From Marivirga tractuosa DSM 4126 (GTDB lineage: Bacteria; Bacteroidota; Bacteroidia; Cytophagales; Cyclobacteriaceae): DNA of 64,000 nt. A program made the translations under genes and the position numbers. How positions within the stretch are numbered: position 1 is the first letter of the stretch; every line of letters starts with the position of its first letter. The stretch covers positions 3,317,001-3,381,000 of the forward strand of contig NC_014759.1 of assembly GCF_000183425.1 (NCBI RefSeq), given 5' to 3'. This document shows, piece after piece, positions 53,067 to 62,822 of the stretch. The notes under the pieces are model-generated. The model searched no databases. It worked only from the letters and a program-made list of their open reading frames with translations, and was not told where the DNA came from.

Positions 53067-54407
53067 TTACTTTATTTCATTTCCAATTAAAATCAATTCT
53101 TCTTGTGGTGCAGTTAAATATTCTGCACCATTTTCAGTCACCACCACCATTTCCTCTACAGAAATAGTTTTTTCTCCCCCTTTAATTTTCCAGGCATAAA
53201 ATCCATCATAAGCGAAGACCATTCCTTCCCGAAGTGGTTTTAAAGCCGCTTTAGAAGGGGTGATTCCTTCTTGTCCACCGCCTAAGGACGGACCAACATC
53301 ATGAGCAACATAGCCAACAGGATGCCCAGTGCTCCATGGGACTGGTAGTGAACCATTTTCTTTCATCCATTCTCTTTGAGCTTTGTCTAGTTCATAACCA
53401 GAAATGCCAGGCTTCATGTTTTCAAATACCAATCGATGACCTCTTTTTGCTACATCCCAATAGCGTTGGATATCTTCAGGAGCTTTTTCTTCACCCTCTT
53501 TCAATACATAAGCAAAACGCTGTATGTCGGTTACCCAAATACCATAAACTTTTATTCCAAAATCTGTTTGGATGACGTCTCCTGGCATGATTACTTTTTC
53601 GGTGGCATGAGAATGTCCTCGATCTGGGCCAGAGTTTACATTAGGGTTTTGTTCAGGATTCCAGCCGTCTTCATAGCCGTATGCTTTTATCTTTTCATTT
53701 AAAAATTCTGCAACCTCAGCATCATTAGTTTTGCCAGGGATAATGGTCTCATAAGCCTCCAATTCCCATTTTCCAGTAATTTCAGCTGCCTTTCTCATGA
53801 TTTCAATTTCTTCTGGAAGTTTGATGGAAAGCCATTCGTAAACTAACTCTTCAGCTGAAACCAATTTCTCTTCCCATTCAGTACCAAAGCTTTCAGCTAA
53901 TTTTTGATATTGACTATGGCTCAAACCATCGGCAGTTGAATTGGAAGAGCTCATATTGACGGCAATTTTACCAGAATTTAGCTCCTTAACGAAATCAGTT
54001 GCCAATTTAAAAACATCCTGTCCTCTGGAAATGCTTACAATGCTGTCGTGCAATCCTAATTCTTTTAATGCAGTTACTTCGCCAAAAGAACAAAAAACTA
54101 TCGACTGAACTTTGTCATCTGATTTGTAAAAGACATAAAAGGAAGTGCCGCCAGCATTTTCACCTCCTATGTGTAAAGCCATCGGATCATTATTATTTTC
54201 CCGACAAATCACCATCCAAGCATCTATTTCAGCTCTATCCATAGCTTCAGGTAATAATTGATTAATTCGCTTTTTGCGGATTTCAGGCCAAGGGTTTTTG
54301 CCAGTGAAAGGGTTGTCTATTTTTTCTACCTGCTTCTCTTCATCTATCTGATTTTGGCAAGAGAATGCAAAGAAGAAGGAAATCAGAATTACTAGGGCGT
54401 TTTTCAT
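53067..54407 (-). CDS. Lipoprotein M24-family metallopeptidase (Xaa-Pro aminopeptidase-like)
   Basis: A 446-residue lipoprotein peptidase. The signal MKNALVILISFFFAFSC gives lipid-bearing Cys17. After a creatinase-type N-terminal domain (about 40-190), the pita-bread catalytic domain has metal-ligand motifs QTDFGIKV and VTDIQRFA (two Asp), GHPVGYVAHDVGP (His) and late acidic residues in FAYDGF and SVEEMVVV. The HSHATEKVIMPGD stretch is typical of M24B enzymes. It should remove residues before proline from peptides in the periplasm or at the surface. It is monocistronic, on the minus strand, convergent with thrC. Confidence 0.9.
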   Translation of the reverse strand: MKNALVILISFFFAFSCQNQIDEEKQVEKIDNPFTGKNPWPEIRKKRINQLLPEAMDRAEIDAWMVICRENNNDPMALHIGGENAGGTSFYVFYKSDDKVQSIVFCSFGEVTALKELGLHDSIVSISRGQDVFKLATDFVKELNSGKIAVNMSSSNSTADGLSHSQYQKLAESFGTEWEEKLVSAEELVYEWLSIKLPEEIEIMRKAAEITGKWELEAYETIIPGKTNDAEVAEFLNEKIKAYGYEDGWNPEQNPNVNSGPDRGHSHATEKVIMPGDVIQTDFGIKVYGIWVTDIQRFAYVLKEGEEKAPEDIQRYWDVAKRGHRLVFENMKPGISGYELDKAQREWMKENGSLPVPWSTGHPVGYVAHDVGPSLGGGQEGITPSKAALKPLREGMVFAYDGFYAWKIKGGEKTISVEEMVVVTENGAEYLTAPQEELILIGNEIK

Positions 54408-54460
54408 TTGAAGTATGATTAGACATTAGCAAGCAATTTACATTTTTATTTGAATTGCAT

Positions 54461-54494
54461 AAAAAAGCCCTCATCATTTCTGATAAGGGCTTCA
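54461..54494 (-). terminator. Intrinsic terminator after rny
   Basis: On the minus strand AAGCCCT-A-TGAT pairs with ATCA-C-AGGGCTT (54492-54465) with one mismatch, followed by TTTTTT. It ends the pheT-zapA-rny unit. Confidence 0.85.
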
Positions 54495-54516
54495 TACTAG
54501 AATTATTAAAGTCTAA

Positions 54517-56079
54517 TTACTTCGCATAAGAAACAGATCGCATTTCACGGATAACCGTTACTTTTATCTGTCCCGGGTACTGCATGTCTTTCTCTATTTT
54601 TTGAGATATATCAAATGACAATTGTCCTGCCTTTTGATCAGATACATTTTCAGCATCGACCATCACGCGTAGTTCACGTCCAGCTTGGATAGCATAGCAT
54701 TTATTTACACCATCAAAGTTCAAGGCAAGCTCTTCAAGCTCTTTTAGTCTTTTGATATAACTATCCATGATTTCTCTCCTTGCACCAGGTCTTGCGCCTG
54801 ATATAGCATCACAGGCCTGCACAATAGGGGAGATTAAGGTAGTCATTTCAATTTCATCATGGTGAGCTCCAATTGCATTCAAAACTTCAGGATGCTCTTT
54901 GAATTTCTTGGCGAACTCCATTCCGATAATAGCATGTGGTTGTTCTGGCTCTTCAGGCCAAACCTTTCCAATATCATGCAATAGCCCAGCTCTTTTAGCC
55001 AATTTAGGATTCAAACCTAATTCTGATGCCATAGTAGCACACATATTGGCAACTTCTCTTGAGTGTTGCAATAAGTTCTGTCCATACGAAGAACGGAACC
55101 TCAATCGACCTACCATTTTGATTAATTCAGGATGAAGACCATGAATCCCTAGATCGATAACCGTTCTTTCACCGATTTCAACTATTTCCTCATCAATATT
55201 TTTGGTGGTTTTATTTACGATTTCTTCTATTCGTGCAGGGTGGATTCTGCCATCCTGTACCAATCGGTGTAATGAAAGTCTTGCAATTTCTCTTCTTACT
55301 GGATCGAAACCTGAAATGATGATAGCTTCGGGCGTATCGTCTACTATGATTTCAACCCCAGTTGCTGCTTCTAAAGCGCGGATATTTCTACCTTCTCTAC
55401 CGATGATTTTACCTTTGATATCATCACTTTCGATATTGAAAATGGATACGCAATTTTCTACCGCATGCTCAGTGGCGGTTCTTTGAATAGTAGAGATTAC
55501 AATTTTCTTAGCCTCTTTCGTAGCTGAAAGTTTGGCTTCTTCCATGATGTCTTTAATCAATGAAGATGCTTTGGTTTCAGCCTCGTCTTTTAAGGTTTCA
55601 ATTAACTGCTCACGAGCCTCATCCGCAGTTAAATTAGCGGCTTTCTCCAAAATATTAACTTGTTGTTCCTTTATCTTCTCAAGTTCTTCTTTTCGCTTAG
55701 CAATTACTTCTAATTGAGCATTTAGGTTCTCTTGTAATTTCTGTGTATCGTTTTCTTTTCTTTTGAATTGCTCAAGCTCTTTGGACAAGTTTTGCTCTCT
55801 TTGTTTCAGCTTATTTTCATTAGCTGCCATTTGGCTTTTTCGTTGGCCAATCTCATCCTCGAAGTCTGATTTCTTTTTGAGAAAATGCTCCTTTGCTTCA
55901 AGCATTTTATCTTTTTTGGTGTTCTCGGCATTTACTTCAGCTTCACGTACTATCAAAGCGGCTTTGTCTTGCGCTTCTCTCTCTAGCTTGCTAAGTAGGC
56001 TTTTTTGAGCAATTTTGCTTAATACAAAACCCAAAAGTAGTCCTACTACTCCAGAAATAATTATGTATATAGTTCCCAT
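54517..56079 (-). CDS. rny: Ribonuclease Y
   Basis: Membrane-anchored endoribonuclease that starts mRNA decay. It is 520 residues, as usual. An N-terminal membrane helix (about residues 3-22) is followed by a long charged coiled coil (about 25-190), a KH RNA-binding domain with [16 protein letters not shown] text ([20 protein letters not shown]) and an HD domain with [17 protein letters not shown]. The ending MRSVSYAK is characteristic. It is the last gene of a minus-strand run and lies 150 bases downstream of zapA. The gap holds a structured RNA. Confidence 0.96.
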   Translation of the reverse strand: MGTIYIIISGVVGLLLGFVLSKIAQKSLLSKLEREAQDKAALIVREAEVNAENTKKDKMLEAKEHFLKKKSDFEDEIGQRKSQMAANENKLKQREQNLSKELEQFKRKENDTQKLQENLNAQLEVIAKRKEELEKIKEQQVNILEKAANLTADEAREQLIETLKDEAETKASSLIKDIMEEAKLSATKEAKKIVISTIQRTATEHAVENCVSIFNIESDDIKGKIIGREGRNIRALEAATGVEIIVDDTPEAIIISGFDPVRREIARLSLHRLVQDGRIHPARIEEIVNKTTKNIDEEIVEIGERTVIDLGIHGLHPELIKMVGRLRFRSSYGQNLLQHSREVANMCATMASELGLNPKLAKRAGLLHDIGKVWPEEPEQPHAIIGMEFAKKFKEHPEVLNAIGAHHDEIEMTTLISPIVQACDAISGARPGARREIMDSYIKRLKELEELALNFDGVNKCYAIQAGRELRVMVDAENVSDQKAGQLSFDISQKIEKDMQYPGQIKVTVIREMRSVSYAK

Positions 56080-56117
56080 TTTTATTTATTATTTAATGGG
56101 AAGCGGTGATGTGGATC

Positions 56118-56210
56118 TAGAACCAAAATTTAATTACTGAAATCTTTGAAGTTTGATCTGATTATCAGATGATTACAAACGTCTCTCAAGTAATTGCCTA
56201 ATAGGCTCTA
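56118..56210 (-). ncRNA. ssrS: Candidate 6S-like RNA between zapA and rny
   Basis: The minus-strand sequence folds as one long hairpin. There is a closing stem of 7 bp (56204-56210 with 56118-56124, one G-U), a second stem AAUUACU/AGUAAUU (56189-56195 with 56132-56138), and a large central bubble. Inner stem GUUUG/CAAAC (56176-56180 with 56151-56155) and terminal hairpin AUCUGA-UAA-UCAGAU (56156-56170) complete it. Closing stem, open central bubble and terminal hairpin are the 6S RNA layout. In gammaproteobacteria ssrS also lies just downstream of zapA. 6S RNA mimics an open promoter and binds RNA polymerase in stationary phase. No own promoter was found, so it may be processed from the operon mRNA. 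The exact ends are not known. Confidence 0.55.
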
Positions 56211-56230
56211 TTTATTCTGATTGGAAGGGC

Positions 56231-56515
56231 TTAGATTGTTTGATTGATTAAATGTTCAATAGATTTTATTTTATTCAAAACCGATTCGTCATTGCTTTGT
56301 AAATTTTCTTCAACGCCAAATCTGTCAACAATAGCATCAAAAGCTACCATTGAAAGTAAGTCCTGTTTGTCATCAATCCCGAATTTTTCTCTGTAAGATT
56401 TCAATCGTTCATTGATTAATTTTCCGGCTCTTCTCACTCTTTCTTCTTCCTCCGCTTTCACTGTCATGGGATATTCCCTGTCAGCAATTTTAATCTTGAT
56501 TGAAAGTTCTCTCAT
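56231..56515 (-). CDS. zapA: Cell division protein ZapA
   Basis: Binds FtsZ and promotes Z-ring assembly. It is 94 residues with the N-terminal strand pattern LSIKIKIADREYPMTVKAEEEERVRRAGKLINE split by a turn, and a long C-terminal helix for dimer/tetramer formation. The MVAFDAIVD core matches the family. It is in line with pheT and the coiled-coil gene (15-base gap) and is followed by the 6S-like RNA and rny. Confidence 0.9.
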   Translation of the reverse strand: MRELSIKIKIADREYPMTVKAEEEERVRRAGKLINERLKSYREKFGIDDKQDLLSMVAFDAIVDRFGVEENLQSNDESVLNKIKSIEHLINQTI

Positions 56516-56530
56516 AAACCGGTTTATCTA

Positions 56531-56827
56531 TTATCTTGTTAAATGCAAAATGCACTTATCAATCTCTTTAATGTAATCGTCAATTTTACCCTTCATTTCA
56601 GAAGCCTCTTCTTCACTCTTCCCAATACTTCCTACAATTTTACTAATTTTATCTTGATTTTGAAAGTCGTTAATTTTCTCGTCTTTAGATTTTAAAACAG
56701 CTTTTAATTCTTCATTTTCCGCTTTTAAGCTTCTCAATTCATTCTTTGCATTTTGATATTCATTCAAAAGCAATTGAACTTTGCGCTCTAGGGCATTTAA
56801 TTCGTTATGTGTAGCTGCCTGATTCAT
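56531..56827 (-). CDS. Coiled-coil protein upstream of zapA
   Basis: A 98-residue, strongly charged coiled-coil protein (about residues 8-52: ALERKVQLLLNEYQNAKNEL, then KAENEELKAVLKSKDEK). A second helix at the C-terminus follows (EMKGKIDDYIKEIDKCILHL). It lies one base after pheT and 15 bases before zapA. Position and coiled coil suggest a division-linked role analogous to ZapB, but no sequence family is recognised and the role is inferred from neighbours only. Confidence 0.75.
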   Translation of the reverse strand: MNQAATHNELNALERKVQLLLNEYQNAKNELRSLKAENEELKAVLKSKDEKINDFQNQDKISKIVGSIGKSEEEASEMKGKIDDYIKEIDKCILHLTR

Positions 56828-56828
56828 T

Positions 56829-59246
56829 TTATTTTCTGATTACTGCCCCAATTTCATTCTCGAAAGCTTTCATCAGTTTGTCCATTGTTTTATCTATAAT
56901 CTTATCTGTCAATGTCTTCGTTTTGTCTTGCAAGGTGAAGGATAAAGCATAAGCTTTTTTTCCTTTCTCGATTTTGTCCCCTTGATAAACATCAAAAACA
57001 TCTATATTACTGATTAAGTATTGCGCTTGTTTCAAGCTTATCTTCTTAATTTCATCATATGAAACATTGTCATCTATTACTAGTGATAAATCCCGCTTCA
57101 CTTCCGGGAATTTACTTACTGGCTCAAATTGGATATTGACATTGACCATTTTCAATAGTGCCTCCCAATTGACATTAGCATAGAAAACATCTTGCTTCAA
57201 CCCGCTCAATTTCAGGGCTTTTTTACTTAATTTACCCAGTTCAGCCACTACATTTTGCTTGATTTTTAACTTCAAGCCATAGTCGAAGCAATCGTTATGA
57301 AATTCTTCATTTTCAATACTTTCCGCATTAAATTTATCGAAAATTTTTAGAACTGCCGAATAGAGGTCATGAAATTTTACAGATTCATTTTTTCGAATCC
57401 AATTTTCGGCTTCGTTTTTCCCTGTCAGGTAAATGCCAAGGCGCATTTCCTCCTTATATTTGGAATTAATTTTTTTATAAACTTTTCCGAATTCATAAAA
57501 TTTCAAGTCGGTTTGTCTTCGATTGATGTTGTAAGCTAAAACGTCTAAGGCCGTGAACATCAAATCTTGACGCATTACGCCTAAATCCTCACTCAATTTG
57601 TTAAGGATTTCAACATTTTCTTTAGAATTGAAACCATCCAATTGTTCACTGAAACCAGGTTTTGTTAGGGAATTGGTCATGATTTCCTGGAAACCATTGG
57701 CAGTTAAGAGTAAACCAGCCTCTTTTCTCATTTTAACCGGGTCAACCTCAGGGAAACTTGCCATATAACTGCTAGATAGCGTTTCTGGCAAGGCAATATT
57801 GTTAAATCCGTATATTCGGATTATTTCTTCAATTACATCTGCTTCACGGGTGACATCCACTCGATAAGGCGGAACTATCGCTTTGAAGCCAGTCTCGATT
57901 TTGTCAGTAGTTTCAATATCCAATCTATTGAGAATGGTATGAATTTCATCCTGCTCCAATTTTTTGCCAATCAATCGGTCGATGTTTTTATATTTCATCA
58001 TTACTTCTCGATTTGGAATGGCTACTGGATACTCATCCTGAATTTCACTACTGATTTGTCCACCCGCTACTTCCTGAATCAATAAGGCAGCTCTTTTGAG
58101 GGCGTAAACCGTAATATTAGGGTCAGTCCCTCTTTCATAGCGAAATGAAGCATCCGTTTTTAGTTGATGGTGCTGCGATGTTTTTCTAACACTGTCTGCA
58201 GAGAAATATGCAGATTCTAAAAATACTTTTGTGGTGTCATCCTTAACTCCTGAATCAATTCCACCAAAAACTCCTGCTATGCAAAGTGGATTTGAATCTC
58301 CATCACAGATCATTAAATCTTTAGCCGACAGTTTTCTTTCTTTTTCATCTAAAGTGATGAATTTACTTCCTTCAGCTAAATTTTTAACTTTGATGGTATT
58401 GCCTGAAATTTTGTCAGCATTGAAAGCATGAAGCGGTTGGCCTAATTCGTGCATTACGTAATTCGTTACATCTACCACATTGTTGATAGGCTGTAAACCA
58501 ATGCTTTTCAAGGTATTTTGTAACCAATCAGGGCTGGGTGCCACTTTGATTCCTGAGATGCTCAAGCCGCTATAGCGAGGGCAAGCCTCTTTGTTTTCCA
58601 CTTCTACTGTGATAGGTAGATCTTGATTATCTACTTTGAAATCTAGGATTGAAGGAAATTTTACTGCTTCACCCGTTACAGCTTTGATATCTCTAGCTGC
58701 TCCGATATGCCCCATGGCATCAGCACGATTCGGTGTGAGGCCAATTTCGTAAACAATGTCCGATTCAATATTGAAATACTCTGCAGCAGGAGTTCCATTA
58801 GGTTTATCTGTATCCAAAACCATAATACCATCATGACTTGCACCCATGCCAATTTCGTCCTCAGCGCAAATCATTCCCATGCTAACTTCTCCGCGAATTT
58901 TGGATTTTTTGATTTTGAAAGGCTCATCAGGATTTGGGTAAAGCGTGGAATTCACCGTTGCCACTACTACTTTTTGTCCTGCAGCTACATTTGGTGCTCC
59001 ACAAACAATTTGGACAGGCTCATGCTCACCAATATCAACTGTGGTGATTTTTAATTTATCTGCATTCGGGTGTTTTTCACAGGTTTTGACTTCACCTATC
59101 ACCAATCCTTTCAATCCGCCAGGAACGGTTTCAATTTCCTCCATTCCCTCTACTTCTAGTCCGGTATTGGTCAAGGTTTCTGAAAGTTCTTCAGGAGATT
59201 GTGTAATATTTATATAGTTCTTTAACCAGTTTAAAGCTATCTTCAT
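56829..59246 (-). CDS. pheT: Phenylalanine--tRNA ligase beta subunit
   Basis: Charges tRNA-Phe together with PheS, which is not in this window. It is 805 residues. The N-terminal tRNA-binding OB domain is about 40-150 (with LKITTVDIGEHEPVQIVCGAPNVA split across strands). B3/B4 editing follows (LTPNRADAMGHIG), then B5 and the catalytic-like core (DASFRYERGTDP, DVTREADVIEEIIRIYG). The ferredoxin-fold anticodon-binding domain ends it (FPEVKRDLSLVIDDNVSYDEI). It heads the minus-strand run with the coiled-coil gene, zapA and rny. A TAATTTTG box precedes it. Confidence 0.96.
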   Translation of the reverse strand: MKIALNWLKNYINITQSPEELSETLTNTGLEVEGMEEIETVPGGLKGLVIGEVKTCEKHPNADKLKITTVDIGEHEPVQIVCGAPNVAAGQKVVVATVNSTLYPNPDEPFKIKKSKIRGEVSMGMICAEDEIGMGASHDGIMVLDTDKPNGTPAAEYFNIESDIVYEIGLTPNRADAMGHIGAARDIKAVTGEAVKFPSILDFKVDNQDLPITVEVENKEACPRYSGLSISGIKVAPSPDWLQNTLKSIGLQPINNVVDVTNYVMHELGQPLHAFNADKISGNTIKVKNLAEGSKFITLDEKERKLSAKDLMICDGDSNPLCIAGVFGGIDSGVKDDTTKVFLESAYFSADSVRKTSQHHQLKTDASFRYERGTDPNITVYALKRAALLIQEVAGGQISSEIQDEYPVAIPNREVMMKYKNIDRLIGKKLEQDEIHTILNRLDIETTDKIETGFKAIVPPYRVDVTREADVIEEIIRIYGFNNIALPETLSSSYMASFPEVDPVKMRKEAGLLLTANGFQEIMTNSLTKPGFSEQLDGFNSKENVEILNKLSEDLGVMRQDLMFTALDVLAYNINRRQTDLKFYEFGKVYKKINSKYKEEMRLGIYLTGKNEAENWIRKNESVKFHDLYSAVLKIFDKFNAESIENEEFHNDCFDYGLKLKIKQNVVAELGKLSKKALKLSGLKQDVFYANVNWEALLKMVNVNIQFEPVSKFPEVKRDLSLVIDDNVSYDEIKKISLKQAQYLISNIDVFDVYQGDKIEKGKKAYALSFTLQDKTKTLTDKIIDKTMDKLMKAFENEIGAVIRK

Positions 59247-59313
59247 TTCTGTATTTTTATACTTCTCTATTAATAAATATGGATTTTTAGTAGTCCATTT
59301 TATTTTCTAAAAA

Positions 59314-59321
59314 CAAAATTA
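59314..59321 (-). promoter_or_regulatory. Candidate -7 promoter box TAATTTTG for pheT
   Basis: An exact TAnnTTTG match on the minus strand, 67 bases before the pheT ATG. No -33 TTG at the usual spacing. Confidence 0.4.
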
Positions 59322-59706
59322 AAGAAATGATTGATAAGGAGAATGATTAATTACGCTTATTCGTAATTTTTCCTGTTTTATTTGTGGTTGTTGCCCCGAA
59401 TCTTAAAAGGCATTACTATATAAAGTAAAATATTATTGAATTATGTCAAGCAGAATGGTGACACCCCCCTTCGCCCCGCCAGCTGGCGGGGGAGCCGCAC
59501 AGAATTTACATTGATTTTTTAATTTGATTTAGCATCATTTGCACAAAAGATTTACTTGATAATTGACAAAAAAGTGATAAAACTTATTATTTCCTACAGA
59601 ATTAAATCTGTGAGATTATCCCCTTGAGGGGACTTTAGGGGTGTTGGCTGGAAATATGAAATGTTGTCATACAGCAGGAGAGTAGATGAAAAAAGACTAT
59701 TTACCC
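59322..59706. repeat. 385-bp intergenic region with GC-rich palindromes
   Basis: No gene is visible. It holds an 18-bp perfect palindrome CCCCGCCAGCTGGCGGGG (59474-59491) set in C/G-rich sequence unlike its surroundings. A CCCCT-TG-AGGGG hairpin (59620-59631) is followed by GGGGTGTTGG. Both resemble short interspersed repeats seen between genes in Bacteroidetes. Confidence 0.6.
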
Positions 59707-60324
59707 TTATTCATAATTCTTCTCTCCAGCATTAATCGGAATGGTGATGTTATTCTCTGGTGGAGGCACAGGGCAGCTATAGCCTTCAGTATAAGCACAA
59801 TATGGATTATAAGATTTGTTAAAGTCTAATACGACTTGTTGTTGTCCTTTTTTAAAGTCCACTTCCAAGTATCTTCCTGCACCATAAGTGGTTATTGCAG
59901 AGGTTTCATCATAAAAAGAAAGGAAAAAGTGTCCATCAGCTGCAGATTGTAATAAAGTTAAGTCTTGATGAGAGCCGACAATATCAAAATGTAAAATAGC
60001 TACTGCTTGATAGGTTTTTACTTTATCATCACTTGTTCTCAAGTTATAAACTTTACCATCTTCAAGAGCTTCAACGGAGGCTTTTACCTTGAAACTTTCA
60101 TCTATATCGAAATAATTCAATCCTTTGAAAGCCACATTTTGCTCAATGAAAGGAGATTTTTCGTCATTTAGCATAAAGCTGTCCTTTTGATGCCGAAAAG
60201 CTTTCATGTCTTCAATGTAATTGCTTTCCACTTCTGGGCTATCTCCAGTATTGAATAAACTGAAAACAGCAATCAAAATGACTGCTGCTATTACGATATA
60301 AGTTAAAACTTTAGTAGGCTTCAT
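59707..60324 (-). CDS. DUF1684 domain-containing protein
   Basis: A 205-residue protein with an N-terminal membrane helix (about residues 7-25, anchor or signal) and an extracytoplasmic DUF1684 domain. The most conserved block is near the C-terminus: YGAGRYLEVD, then DFNKSYNPYCAYTEGYSCP and PPPENNITIPINAGE. Function is not known. The gene begins one base after rseP ends and is the last of the GH3-dxr-rseP run on the minus strand. Confidence 0.88.
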   Translation of the reverse strand: MKPTKVLTYIVIAAVILIAVFSLFNTGDSPEVESNYIEDMKAFRHQKDSFMLNDEKSPFIEQNVAFKGLNYFDIDESFKVKASVEALEDGKVYNLRTSDDKVKTYQAVAILHFDIVGSHQDLTLLQSAADGHFFLSFYDETSAITTYGAGRYLEVDFKKGQQQVVLDFNKSYNPYCAYTEGYSCPVPPPENNITIPINAGEKNYE

Positions 60325-60325
60325 G

Positions 60326-61642
60326 CTAGAAAATTACTTTCCAAATATCATTGAAAATGGCAAATGCCATCAAGCCAAGTAATAAAACCATTCCGACTTT
60401 TTGAGCATTCTCTAGAAATTTATCAGAAGGTTTCCTGCCAGAAATAATCTCATAACTTAAGAATACTACGTGACCTCCATCTAATGCAGGAATCGGTAAG
60501 AAATTCATAAAGGCTAATACCATGGAAAGCAATCCGGTAATTCCCCAGAATTTCTGCCAAACCCATTCTCCGCCAAAAATCTGAGCTATTCCAATTGGTC
60601 CAGATAAAGATTCTGAAGCCGAAACTTCGCCTCTGAAGATTTTACCAAAACCTTTAATGTTTAACCATATTACATTGAAAGCTTTTGCAGTACCGGTTGG
60701 AATCGATTCTGCAAAAGTAAACTCTTCATGTTCCAATTCAATATCAGGCTTGGACATAAAGCCTAAACGACCATCATCACCGACTTTTGCTTGCAATTGT
60801 TCAATTTTTTCATTTCTCTTTACAGTCAATCGGATTTCTTCACCCTTATGGTTTTCTAGTTTTTCTTGAAAGAATTGGAAGTATTTTACCTCTTCACCGT
60901 TTACTGCTATGATTTTGTCACCTGGCATCAACCCAGCCATATCTGCATTGCTTTGTGGCTGTACATTATCAACTTCAAATTCGTATAAAGGTCGAATGAA
61001 TGGTATTCGCTGATTATCTTCAGAAATTCTTTCTATCATGTCATTCGGAATGGGAACAACAATTTCTTTTCCATCTCTTAAAACAGTATAATAGCTATCA
61101 GATTCTAACAACACATCAGAGCTAGTGAGATCACTTACTTTTTCATAATCTTTTCCATTTACATTGATGATGATGTCACCATTCTTTAGTCCAATTTCTT
61201 TGGCTGGCTCATAAGCGTAAATACCATTTTCTGTAATGTTATCTTTGGATTCGTATGTTTCACCATAACCGTATTGAAGAAATATGAAAATGATAATACC
61301 TGTAATGACGTTTACGATAATACCGCCCATCATTACTATCAATCTTTGCCATGCTGGTTTTGCTCTAAATTCATAAGGCTCAGGTTCTTTGTCCATGTTT
61401 TTGGTGTCGAGAGATTCATCAATCATTCCTGAAATTTTCACAAAACCACCTAAAGGAATTGCACTAAGTGCGTATTCGGTTTCACCGTACTTAAAACTGA
61501 AAATTTTTGGAGGGAATCCAATTGAAAATTGTTCCACTCTCATACCAAAAGCTTTGGCTGCCAATAGGTGGCCAAACTCATGCAATCCTACCAAAATAGA
61601 TAAGCCCAAAATTAATTGGGCGATCATAATAACTGTTTCCAT
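60326..61642 (-). CDS. rseP: RIP zinc metalloprotease RseP (site-2 protease)
   Basis: Intramembrane protease that cleaves anti-sigma factors and remnant signal peptides in the inner membrane. It is 438 residues. The first helix carries the zinc motif HEFGH (residues 21-25), and the third ligand lies in NFLPIPALDGGH near the C-terminus. Two PDZ-like domains are visible between (YAYEPAKEIGLKNGDIII, and DMAGLMPGDKIIAVNGEEV). Its ATG overlaps the dxr stop by one base (TAATG-type), so it is translationally coupled to dxr. Confidence 0.95.
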   Translation of the reverse strand: METVIMIAQLILGLSILVGLHEFGHLLAAKAFGMRVEQFSIGFPPKIFSFKYGETEYALSAIPLGGFVKISGMIDESLDTKNMDKEPEPYEFRAKPAWQRLIVMMGGIIVNVITGIIIFIFLQYGYGETYESKDNITENGIYAYEPAKEIGLKNGDIIINVNGKDYEKVSDLTSSDVLLESDSYYTVLRDGKEIVVPIPNDMIERISEDNQRIPFIRPLYEFEVDNVQPQSNADMAGLMPGDKIIAVNGEEVKYFQFFQEKLENHKGEEIRLTVKRNEKIEQLQAKVGDDGRLGFMSKPDIELEHEEFTFAESIPTGTAKAFNVIWLNIKGFGKIFRGEVSASESLSGPIGIAQIFGGEWVWQKFWGITGLLSMVLAFMNFLPIPALDGGHVVFLSYEIISGRKPSDKFLENAQKVGMVLLLGLMAFAIFNDIWKVIF

Positions 61643-62799
61643 TAATTTATAAACTCTAAAGCTTTAATTCTAGTTTCTTTATCTGTTGAAATATAATCTT
61701 CCAAACTTGGGGTTTTGACAAAATCTACTTTATCCAGGCAACTTTCTATCACTTCAGACATGCCTAAAAAGGAAATCTTATCTTCAAGAAAGGCCGAAAC
61801 TACTACTTCATTCGCTGCATTCAAAATACAAGCTGCATTTCCTTCACGCCCAAGGGCATGGAAAGCTAAAGCTAAGTTACGGAAGGTATCACTATCGGGT
61901 TGTTCGAATGTGAGTTGCGGATAATCCATGAAATTGAACCTTGGAAAATCAGCTTTCAAACGGTCAGGGTAGCTTAAAGCAAACATAATTGGTACTCGCA
62001 TATCTGGAAGCCCCATTTGTGCTTTTATAGAGCTGTCTTCAAATTGCACCATGCTGTGAATAATAGATTGGGGGTGTACCACTACATCCACTTGATCTTC
62101 TCGAAGATTGAATAACCATTTGGCTTCAATTACTTCCAAACCTTTATTCATCAAACTGGCAGAATCGATGGTGATTTTAGCACCCATATCCCAATTCGGG
62201 TGTTTTAAGGCTTGCTCTTTCTTTACTGACTCTAAAAATTTCTTGCTTCTTCCTCTGAATGGGCCACCTGAAGCAGTCAAAATTACTTTTTCAATCGGAT
62301 TATGGAATTCCCCAACTAAGCATTGGAAAATAGCGGAATGTTCAGAATCTACAGGATAAATATTTACACCTTTTTGTTTAGCTAATGAAGTGACTAGTTC
62401 TCCTGCAACTACCAAGGTTTCTTTATTTGCCAAAGCAATATGTTTTCCTGCTTCGATGGCTTTGATGGTAGGTAGTAAGCCTGCGTAACCAACCAGAGCA
62501 GTCAGTACAACATCAATGGTGTCCATTTGGACCACACTAGCTAAAGATTTTTCACCTGAATATACCTTTATTCCTAAAGGATCAAGCACATTGAAGACCT
62601 TATCATAAAAAGCATCGTTTCCAATTACCACTGCATTAGGTCTGAATTGGATGGATTGCTGAATAAGTAAATCTACATTGTTCTGTGCTGTCAGTACTTC
62701 AACTTGAAAATGATCAGGATGTGATTTGATAACCTCTAGGGCTTGGGTTCCAATGGAGCCCGTAGAGCCTAAGATGGCTATCGATTTTTTATTAGACAT
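61642..62799 (-). CDS. dxr: 1-deoxy-D-xylulose 5-phosphate reductoisomerase
   Basis: Second step of the MEP isoprenoid pathway, NADPH-dependent. It is 385 residues with the NADPH motif LGSTGSIGTQALEVI at the N-terminus. ANKETLVVAG, PVDSEHSAIFQC (metal and substrate) and TASGGPFRG follow. The HPNWDMGAKITIDSASLMNK block is diagnostic. It is coupled to rseP downstream and follows GH3 by 23 bases. Dxr beside rseP is a frequent arrangement in bacteria. Confidence 0.97.
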   Translation of the reverse strand: MSNKKSIAILGSTGSIGTQALEVIKSHPDHFQVEVLTAQNNVDLLIQQSIQFRPNAVVIGNDAFYDKVFNVLDPLGIKVYSGEKSLASVVQMDTIDVVLTALVGYAGLLPTIKAIEAGKHIALANKETLVVAGELVTSLAKQKGVNIYPVDSEHSAIFQCLVGEFHNPIEKVILTASGGPFRGRSKKFLESVKKEQALKHPNWDMGAKITIDSASLMNKGLEVIEAKWLFNLREDQVDVVVHPQSIIHSMVQFEDSSIKAQMGLPDMRVPIMFALSYPDRLKADFPRFNFMDYPQLTFEQPDSDTFRNLALAFHALGREGNAACILNAANEVVVSAFLEDKISFLGMSEVIESCLDKVDFVKTPSLEDYISTDKETRIKALEFIN

Positions 62800-62822
62800 A
62801 AGTCAATTAATATAATTAAATT

